Assembly (NCBI GenBank): GCA_042408195.1
Contig: JBHOQL010000018.1
Span: 1 to 40,210 of the forward strand
Direction of reading: 5' to 3'
DNA: 40,210 nt
Source: SpSt-600 sp042408195
Lineage (GTDB): Bacteria; Chloroflexota; Anaerolineae; SpSt-600
This document shows positions 32,751-38,383 of the stretch, in pieces. The notes beneath the pieces were generated by a model, which was given only the letters and a program-made list of their open reading frames with translations, had not been told where the DNA came from and did not search any database. Position 1 is the first letter of the stretch. Each line of letters starts with the position of its first letter. The translations under genes were made by a program, and so were the position numbers.

Positions 32751-32779
32751 ATAATAGCATTTAACGAGATAGAATGCAA
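32751..32779 (-). promoter_or_regulatory. Promoter of the GT2 gene overlapping the sucC terminator tail
   Basis: Minus strand TTGCAT (32779-32774), 17 bases, TATTAT (32756-32751), 41 bases upstream of the TTG start. The -35 lies in the U-run of the terminator at 32808-32777. Confidence 0.6.
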
Positions 32780-32808
32780 AAACAGGGCACGGAACGTTCC
32801 GCGCCCTG
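32777..32808 (-). terminator. Terminator after sucC
   Basis: Minus strand CAGGGCGCGGAA...TTCCGTGCCCTG (32808-32783): 11 pairs with one C-A mismatch and a short loop, followed by TTTTTG. It ends the fmdB-to-sucC operon. Confidence 0.85.
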
Positions 32809-32841
32809 CTGGCCATCTATGAGCGGTCAGCAGCAAGAGCC

Positions 32842-33981
32842 TCAGGCCTGGGACTTAACCAAAGCTACTGCCTTCTGAGCGGCCTCGCTCATAGAAGTAG
32901 CGGTAATTATGTTAGCCTCAGCCAGAAGGCGGCGTCCTTCCTCTTCGTTTGTTCCCACCAGTCTTACCACCAAGGGCACTTTAACTTCTACTTCCTTCAT
33001 GGCTTCCAGAATTCCCCTGGCTACCTCATCACAGCGCGTTATTCCGCCGAAGATGTTTATTAGTACTGCTTTGACCTTGGGGTCCGAAAGGATTATCCTA
33101 AGCCCTGCCGCCACCTGCTCCGCCCTGGCCCCCCCTCCTATGTCCAAGAAATTGGCTGGATTGCCGCCGTAGAGTTTGATAATATCCATAGTAGCCATTG
33201 CCAAGCCTGCACCGTTCACCATGCAACCAATTTCCCCATCCATCTGAACGTAGCTTATACCGTGAGCCCGGGCTTCCCGTTCGGCTGGGGTATCTTCGTA
33301 TGGATCGCGCATGGCGGCAAGGTCGGGATGGCGGAAGAGAGCATTGTCGTCTATCACGATTTTGGCATCGGCGGCTAACAGGCGTCCATCCGATGTGAGG
33401 GCCAGGGGATTTATCTCAGCCAGGGAAGCGTCGTTTTCGACGAAACAACGGTAAAGCCCCATGGCAATGGAAGCAAAAGAGTTGAGGAGGGATTTATCCA
33501 ACCCTATCCCCAGAGCAAGCTCCCGCGCCTGGTATGGCTTTAGGCCTAAGAAAGGATCGATGGTGGTTTTCAAGATCTTTTCAGGGCTGCGGCGGGCCAC
33601 TTCTTCTATATCAACACCGCCCTCGGAAGAAGCCATCATGACCGACTTGCCCTGGACTCTGTCAATCACAACGCCCAGGTATAACTCCTGGGCTATATCC
33701 AGGGCTTCATCCACAAGGACTTTCCGCACAGGGATGCCCTTTATTTCCATTTCCAGGATCTGAGAGGCCACCCTCTCGGCCTCTTCCGGGCTGCGGGCGA
33801 GGCGTATCCCACCAGCCTTGCCCCTACCTCCCACCAAAACTTGGGCTTTCACCACCACCGCCTTGCCTAACTTTTCAGCGATGGCCCTAGCTTCTATAGG
33901 GGTTGAAGCTACTTCGCCCTGAGGAATAGGTATACCGTAGCGGGCAAAGAGTTGTTTTGATTGATATTCATGCAGCTTCAT
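32842..33981 (-). CDS. sucC: Succinyl-CoA ligase (ADP-forming) beta subunit
   Basis: 379 residues. It opens MKLHEYQSKQLFARYGIPIP, then the ATP-grasp VVKAQVLVGGRGKAGGIRLA, VVIDRVQGKSVMMASSEGG, AEINPLALTSDGRLLAADAK and ILINIF-type NIFGGITRCDEVARGI. The enzyme links succinyl-CoA to ATP formation; the partner alpha subunit (sucD) is not in the window. The ATG overlaps the korA stop by 14 bases, so korA and sucC are made together, joining 2-oxoglutarate/succinyl-CoA conversion. Confidence 0.95.
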   Translation of the reverse strand: MKLHEYQSKQLFARYGIPIPQGEVASTPIEARAIAEKLGKAVVVKAQVLVGGRGKAGGIRLARSPEEAERVASQILEMEIKGIPVRKVLVDEALDIAQELYLGVVIDRVQGKSVMMASSEGGVDIEEVARRSPEKILKTTIDPFLGLKPYQARELALGIGLDKSLLNSFASIAMGLYRCFVENDASLAEINPLALTSDGRLLAADAKIVIDDNALFRHPDLAAMRDPYEDTPAEREARAHGISYVQMDGEIGCMVNGAGLAMATMDIIKLYGGNPANFLDIGGGARAEQVAAGLRIILSDPKVKAVLINIFGGITRCDEVARGILEAMKEVEVKVPLVVRLVGTNEEEGRRLLAEANIITATSMSEAAQKAVALVKSQA

Positions 33982-35149
33982 CGCTTGACCTCCTGAGGAG
34001 CTTTTCCATAGCTCCGAGGATTTCAGAGGGCGTTATTACTTCACCATCGGTTCTGTTGTAACCTATGGCCTGGGGGAAGAGCCGCTGCACTTCCCGCAAC
34101 ATCTGGCCTTGGTTCATCTCGACCACAAGGACTTTATCCGTCCTTTCCCTCAGAGCTATGAGGTCTCTTTCGGGGAAAGGCCAGAGGGTCTGAGGGCGGA
34201 AGATCGCTGCCCTAATGCCTTTCTTACGCGCTTCCTTTACCGCTGCAAGGGCGCTCCTCGCTGTGAAACCATAAGCGAAAACCAGTACATCTATGTCTTC
34301 CTCGCAGAACCTCTTATCCACTTGAACTATTTCATCTAAGTGATTGAGAATTTTACCCTTGAAGCGGGAAATGAGGGAAGCCTGAGCCTTGGCACTGACC
34401 GTCCGCCGGTATCCCCATTCGTCATGGGTAGAGCCGGTGACCAGGACCTTGTGGCCCTGTCCGAAGATGGGCATTGGAGGTACTTCCTCTCCGCCGAAGG
34501 GGGGGATCCTTTCCCCCGGAAGCGTTCTAACCCTTTCGTAAACTTCCACTTCCGGCGGTATTGTCAAGCCCTCCCTCATGTGGCCTACTGCTTCATCCGC
34601 CGCTACTATGACTGGAACACGGAACCTTTCAGCGAGGTTGAAGGCGCGCACGGTAAGGTCAAACATTTCCTGCACTGACCATGGGGCCAGGACGATAATT
34701 TCGTAATCCCCATGGGCCCCCCAGCGCAATTGCATCACATCGCCTTGGGCTGGTCGGGTGGCTTGGCCCGTGGCAGGCCCTACCCTTTGGACGTCCACCA
34801 CCACAATGGGGGTTTCGGTCATTATGGCGTAGCCTATGTTTTCAAGCATAAGAGATATACCCGGGCCACTGGTAGCAGTCATGGCCTTGGCTCCGGCCCA
34901 GGAGGCCCCGATGCAAGAGGCAATGGAACCTATTTCGTCTTCCATTTGGATGAAAACCCTGCCATCCCCAAGTTCCAGGAAGCGGCGGCAGATGTAGTGC
35001 ATGATTTCACTGGCGGGGGTAATGGGGTAACCGGCATAGTAATTACAGCCGGCAGAGATAGCCCCCTCAGCACAGGCCTCGTCACCCTGCATGAAATACC
35101 GCCCCGCCTTGAGAGGCGTTCTCCGGACCGTCCATCCTCCTTCAGGCAT
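33968..35149 (-). CDS. korA: 2-oxoglutarate:ferredoxin oxidoreductase alpha subunit
   Basis: About 393 residues; ATG at 35149 (a GTG precedes directly at 35152). PFOR-type alpha domains: AISAGCNYYAGYPITPASEI, MEDEIGSIASCIGASWAGAKAMTATSGPG (split here as MEDEIGSIA and TATSGPG), GPATGQATRPAQGD and later VFAYGFTARSALAAVKEAR with WPFPE. In KorAB enzymes it binds 2-oxoglutarate, with TPP on the beta subunit. The beta (korB) and gamma (korC) genes that normally follow are absent: sucC comes instead. Its start overlaps the end of korD. Confidence 0.92.
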   Translation of the reverse strand: MPEGGWTVRRTPLKAGRYFMQGDEACAEGAISAGCNYYAGYPITPASEIMHYICRRFLELGDGRVFIQMEDEIGSIASCIGASWAGAKAMTATSGPGISLMLENIGYAIMTETPIVVVDVQRVGPATGQATRPAQGDVMQLRWGAHGDYEIIVLAPWSVQEMFDLTVRAFNLAERFRVPVIVAADEAVGHMREGLTIPPEVEVYERVRTLPGERIPPFGGEEVPPMPIFGQGHKVLVTGSTHDEWGYRRTVSAKAQASLISRFKGKILNHLDEIVQVDKRFCEEDIDVLVFAYGFTARSALAAVKEARKKGIRAAIFRPQTLWPFPERDLIALRERTDKVLVVEMNQGQMLREVQRLFPQAIGYNRTDGEVITPSEILGAMEKLLRRSSDEAA

Positions 35150-35366
35150 CACCCTCTACCTCGTAGACGGCTATGGCTATATCAGGGCACCAAAACTCGC
35201 ACAGCCTGCATACGGTGCACTTTTCCAGGTGAGCTGGAATGACGGGGTGCAAACCATTAACGAAGCAGGAATAATCCACTTCCAGCACCTTCCGGGGGCA
35301 CATCTCCACGCAAATGTAACAGGCTTTGCACCAGTCAGTATTGATCTCAATACGAGGCAGAGCCAT
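35142..35366 (-). CDS. korD: 2x[4Fe-4S] ferredoxin subunit, KorD-like
   Basis: 74 residues with two cluster motifs, CKACYICVEMCP and CTVCRLCEFWCP, as in the delta subunit of 2-oxoacid:ferredoxin oxidoreductases. PRIEINTDWCKACYICVEMC is a typical opening. It carries electrons from the oxidoreductase to soluble ferredoxin. The stop overlaps korA. Confidence 0.9.
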   Translation of the reverse strand: MALPRIEINTDWCKACYICVEMCPRKVLEVDYSCFVNGLHPVIPAHLEKCTVCRLCEFWCPDIAIAVYEVEGDA

Positions 35367-35368
35367 AG

Positions 35369-35587
35369 CTACACCAATCGGACACTTTCAAGCTCTTTGA
35401 AAGCAGCTTCCAGTTCCTCGGAGGCCTCCTTCAAGAGGGAAGAAGCCCTCGCGAGCCTTTCAGATACGCCCTTGATTCCTGCTTTCTCCGCTCTGGCAGC
35501 CCATTCCGCAAATTTCTCCGCATGCTCGTTATTGTGCTCGATCCAATGGCTGATATATCCCCGGAGCAGTAGGACAATTTCCTGCAT
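35369..35587 (-). CDS. Small helical His-rich protein (HWIEHNxEHAEKF motif)
   Basis: About 72 residues from the ATG at 35587 (GAGGGGG just before it). It is all-helical by composition, with ISHWIEHNNEHAEKFAEWA at the N-terminal side and a long charged second helix (RASSLLKEASEELEAAFKEL). Four His residues and acidic residues on one helix face could bind metal. Similar short helical segments are recalled from anaerobes next to metal-chaperone or Fe-S genes, but no named function is known to me. The stop is two bases before korD, so it is co-translated. Confidence 0.65.
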   Translation of the reverse strand: MQEIVLLLRGYISHWIEHNNEHAEKFAEWAARAEKAGIKGVSERLARASSLLKEASEELEAAFKELESVRLV

Positions 35588-35595
35588 TTTCCCCC

Positions 35596-36240
35596 TCACT
35601 TTACAGCTCTGACGATCTGCTGGACAAAAATCACCTCGGGCACGGCTCCCTCAATAAAGAAAGTTTCGTTGACCACCGTTTTGGGGACGCCGTGGACATG
35701 GTATTTTATTGCCAGGTGGGGGAACTCAATGGCTTCCACCATATCTGCCCGGACAAGGTCGCTTTCGATCGCCATTTTGTGGGCCAACCTGACCGCCATA
35801 GGGCAGTATGGTCAAGTAGGAGTAACGAAGACCTGAATGTGGATAGGTTTAGTAAGGGTTGCCAAAGCCTTCTTGCTGGCTTCCGAAAGGCCCGATTCCC
35901 CACGCGAAACGTCCACAATGTCTTCCAGAAGGGTGGAGAATTCGTAACCTGACGGGATGCCATAGAAGCGTATCCCGTAATCCTTCTGGCCGATCAGAGC
36001 GATGGCAGGGATTTTGTCCACCTTGTACTCTTCTGCTTTGGGCTTGTCGGTGATGAAATTGTAGATTTCAGCGGTGATTTTGGGGGAAAGCTCGGCGATT
36101 TCCTCCACCAGTTGCCTTGTTTCGGCGCAGTATTCGCACTCCAATTCCTGGGTGAACATCACCAAGCGAACAGGATTTACCAGGTTTTCCTCGAAGAATT
36201 TTTTGATATGTTCCCTTTCTCTAGCTGGTATGAGAGGCAT
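35596..36240 (-). CDS. Protein disulfide oxidoreductase (two thioredoxin folds) with in-frame TGA at the catalytic Cys (candidate selenoprotein)
   Basis: 214 residues if the TGA at 35814-35812 (codon 143) is read as an amino acid; the normal length of thermophile protein disulfide oxidoreductases is about 215-230. The first thioredoxin-like half has CEYC at 35-38 (LECEYCAETRQL) with VDKIPAIALIG further on. The second half should carry CPYC; here it is VFVTPT-TGA-PYCPMAVRLAH, so TGA replaces exactly the first, nucleophilic Cys, and VHGVPKTVVNETFF supplies the cis-Pro. Frame and homology continue perfectly across. These enzymes exchange protein dithiols/disulfides. A UxxC selenothiol motif would be a well-known type of selenoprotein. 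It follows fmdB and precedes the helical protein in the korDA-sucC operon. Confidence 0.88.
35784..35820 (-). promoter_or_regulatory. SECIS-like hairpin enclosing the in-frame TGA
   Basis: In mRNA sense CCTACTTGACC (35820-35810) pairs with GGTCAGGTTGG (35794-35784): ten of eleven positions pair (one U-U mismatch, one G-U). The 15-base apical part ATACTGCCCTATGGC can form GCC-CTAT-GGC. The UGA lies inside the lower stem. Other folds are possible (CCATA-CTGCCC-TATGG), and the apical G rule of bacterial SECIS is not clearly met. Bacterial elements are loosely conserved, so folding and comparison with homologues must decide. Confidence 0.5.
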
Positions 36241-36298
36241 GTTTCCCTCCTTGTAAAGCAGGATTCCTTTGGAGCCAACGGCCCCTTCCCTAGATCCC

Positions 36299-36502
36299 TC
36301 AGCCTACCCTGAATGAGGAACAAGAGGAGCTCACAGTGCCAGCACCGCCTCTGGAACTTGTGAAGCCGAAGAGGGAAATTTTACGCCTGACATTGCGGCT
36401 CTGGCACCGCGGGCACTCCACTTCATCAGCCTTCGAAGCTGAGAAGACAAAAGCCTCAAAGTTCTCACCGCACTCTGTGCATATGTATTCGTAAACAGGC
36501 AT
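36299..36502 (-). CDS. FmdB-type zinc-ribbon protein
   Basis: 67 residues: MPVYEYICTECGENFEAF then CPRCQSRNVRRKISLFGF, two CxxC knuckles of the FmdB/CxxC_CxxC_SSSS family. The C-terminal SSSCSSFRVG also fits the serine-rich tail of the family. FmdB proteins are presumed regulators. It is the first gene of the operon leading to sucC; GGAGG stands before the ATG. Stop is TGA at 36301-36299. Confidence 0.88.
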   Translation of the reverse strand: MPVYEYICTECGENFEAFVFSASKADEVECPRCQSRNVRRKISLFGFTSSRGGAGTVSSSCSSFRVG

Positions 36503-36526
36503 ACCTTTTCACCTCCTCAGCGGGAT

Positions 36527-36547
36527 TTATACCTACCGGGGGTATAA
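36527..36547 (-). promoter_or_regulatory. Inverted repeat at the fmdB transcription start, CsoR-family-like operator
   Basis: TTATACC (36527-36533) and GGTATAA (36541-36547) are perfect 7-base arms around a C/G-rich 7-base centre. This resembles CsoR/CstR-family operators (TATACC-N-GGTATA with a GC core), which respond to copper or persulfide. It covers the end of the -10 and the start site. No CsoR gene is in the window. Confidence 0.45.
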
Positions 36548-36575
36548 GATTACACCAAAACGGTTTGTCTGTCAA
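36547..36575 (-). promoter_or_regulatory. Promoter of the fmdB-to-sucC operon
   Basis: Minus strand TTGACA (36575-36570), 17 bases, TAATCT (36552-36547), 45 bases before the ATG at 36502. Consensus -35 and reasonable -10. Confidence 0.65.
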
Positions 36576-36577
36576 GG

Positions 36578-36742
36578 TCATGCCTGTTTCTTTACAGCTG
36601 CCTCCAGAAGTTGGACTGCCGCGCGGCTTTTCCATTACTGAACCCGCTCCTCCAGTTCCTCCAGCGTGCTATCGGGATGGCTCTGAGCCCGGTGCAGCAA
36701 TTCTTCTGCAGACCGAGCAATTTCAGCCAAAATCCCTTGCAT
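36578..36742 (-). pseudogene. Possible gene fragment with internal TAA
   Basis: ATG at 36742-36740, preceded by GGAG, starts MQGILAEIARSAEELLHRAQ and SHPDSTLEELEERVQ; then TAA (36637-36635), and the same frame reads on WKSRAAVQLLEAAVKKQA to TGA at 36578. The HPDxTLEExEE segment recalls the N-terminus of ISKra4-like transposases, suggesting a remnant. The rest of the 403-base gap (36743-36905) shows nothing recognisable. Low confidence. Confidence 0.3.
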
Positions 36743-36905
36743 TTATTGCTCCTCAATTCAAGTCCCCCTTATGAGCGGACTCCAAGGATAACAAATCATT
36801 CCCGGTTTTGTTTTCCAGGACCTATCCCTTGGATCTTCTGCAAAGGAGTACCCATGCTTTCCCGGCTCTTATTTTACACTATAGCTTCTTTTTGGGAAAA
36901 TGAAC

Positions 36906-38012
36906 TCAGAAGGTCTCCTGGGGGAGACAAATGGTGAAGGAGCTACCGGAGCCTACCTCGCTTTCCACCTCTATTTTGCCTCCGTGCAGGCTTATTATTT
37001 CCTTGGCTATGGCCAATCCCAGCCCAAGACCTTGTTGTTCGGTCTTTTCCCTGCCTACTTGCCTGAACCTTTCAAAGAGGTTGGGGATTTCCTCTGGTGG
37101 TATACCGATGCCTTTGTCCCTAACCGTTATCTTTACGCAATCCCCCTCTTTCCGCAGATAAACGCTCACCTCCTTTTCATCTCTTAGGGAAAACTTGATG
37201 GCATTGTCCAGCAACCGACCCAGTGCATCAGCAAAAAGGGGCTCTAAGAGGCGGACAGGTGGGATGGGATAGGTTGTATGGAACTCGAGGCGAACCCCAC
37301 GGCTTTCGGCCATGGGACGGTATTTATCTACAACTTTCCTAACAATTTCTGCCAAGTCCCACCGCACTTCTGAAAATCGCTCGACCTGCTCCTTGGTCTT
37401 GCCCGTGTCCATCTGCAACAAAAGCAGGAAATCTTCCACCAACCTAATAAGCCGGTCTGCTCCGCGCTTGATTTCCAGGAGGTAATCCTGGAAGACTTCT
37501 GGGGGTGCGGACTTTAAATCTTCCAGAGCAAGCTCGGTATAGCCCACCACGTAGGTGAGGGGTGTCCTAAGTTCGTGGCTAAGGGCGGTTATGATTTGCT
37601 CCTTTAGTTTTTCCACCTTTGCTTCTGTGACTTCACGCAGAGTTCTGGCCCTTTCCAGGCGGGAGCGAACTGCCACCAGGAGTTCTCGGATATCAAAGGG
37701 TTTGGTTATGTAGTCTTCAGCTCCCATGGCTTTGCCTTTTATAATGTCCTCACGGGTAGCTTTTGCGGTGAGGAAAATGAAGGGGATGGGCACCCATTCC
37801 GGACGGTTCCGGACAGCTTCGTAGAAGGCGTAGCCGTCCATCCGGGGCATCATTATATCAGCTATTATAAGGTCCGGGCAGGTTCTTTCCATGATCTCCA
37901 AAGCCTCCAGACCGTCACGCGCCGTAAGGACATAGTAGCCTTCTCGCTCTAAGAGGTCTTTTATGCCATAGAGGAGGGCAATATTGTCCTCTACTACCAA
38001 TATTGTTGCCAT
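36906..38012 (-). CDS. Hybrid: receiver domain followed by histidine kinase
   Basis: About 368 residues from the ATG at 38012 (MATILVVEDNIALL), behind GGAGGAG; an earlier ATG at 38030 is possible. Receiver 1-115: VVEDN, phospho-Asp in LIIADIMMPRMDGY, FLTAKAT and ITKPFD. Histidine kinase: ALSHELRTPLTYVVGYTELA (H-box), LGRLLDNAIKFS (N-box), VRDKGIGIPPEEIPNLFERF (G1/F) and GLGLGLAIAKEIISLHGG (G2). No membrane segment is visible, so it is a cytoplasmic relay, probably taking a phosphate from another kinase and acting through its own H. Together with the neighbouring kinase it might form a cascade. Confidence 0.92.
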   Translation of the reverse strand: MATILVVEDNIALLYGIKDLLEREGYYVLTARDGLEALEIMERTCPDLIIADIMMPRMDGYAFYEAVRNRPEWVPIPFIFLTAKATREDIIKGKAMGAEDYITKPFDIRELLVAVRSRLERARTLREVTEAKVEKLKEQIITALSHELRTPLTYVVGYTELALEDLKSAPPEVFQDYLLEIKRGADRLIRLVEDFLLLLQMDTGKTKEQVERFSEVRWDLAEIVRKVVDKYRPMAESRGVRLEFHTTYPIPPVRLLEPLFADALGRLLDNAIKFSLRDEKEVSVYLRKEGDCVKITVRDKGIGIPPEEIPNLFERFRQVGREKTEQQGLGLGLAIAKEIISLHGGKIEVESEVGSGSSFTICLPQETF

Positions 38013-38383
38013 TTTCTCCTCCGCAGGCATTATTTTACTCGAATGCAGGGTTTTGATTCATCCACCTGTGCTGGCTCCGAGTTTGCCTAGCTGAGGGTTA
38101 CCACTCATGTACAGGGGCAGGGGATTATTCCTCACCCCTTTTTGTTTTCTTAGGAGCACATCCTCCACATCCCCTGGCAAGGGGCTTAGCCCCCCACCCT
38201 CATTTTCTCTTATCCTCATTGGCTCCCTGCCCCAACCAATAGCCCCAAATTTGAGCGGATTGCGGGGTAAGGCAGTTCCCCTCCGGGCGAGTCTCGTCGG
38301 TAAAGGCCCCAAAACCCGGAGAAAAGAAACAAACCCATCCTTTTAAGATGCTGGTAAAAGGTGTGTTCCAGGTTAAAGTCTCA
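38013..38383. other. Intergenic region without recognised features
   Basis: About 370 bases between the two histidine-kinase genes. A short C/G-rich inverted repeat (AAGGGGCTTAGCCCC near 38183-38197) is present, but no conserved gene, tRNA or convincing promoter was seen. A weak TAAAAT on the minus strand just upstream of the 36906-38012 gene may serve as its -10. Confidence 0.4.

Noticed and set aside
35596..35799. Separate 67-codon gene after the TGA in the disulfide oxidoreductase
   Set aside because: It starts in the middle of the thioredoxin fold, just after the PYCP motif, with no ribosome site; it is the continuation of one gene.
38058..38312. 84-codon minus-strand frame between the kinases
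   Set aside because: No ribosome site, no family resemblance, composition unlike its neighbours.
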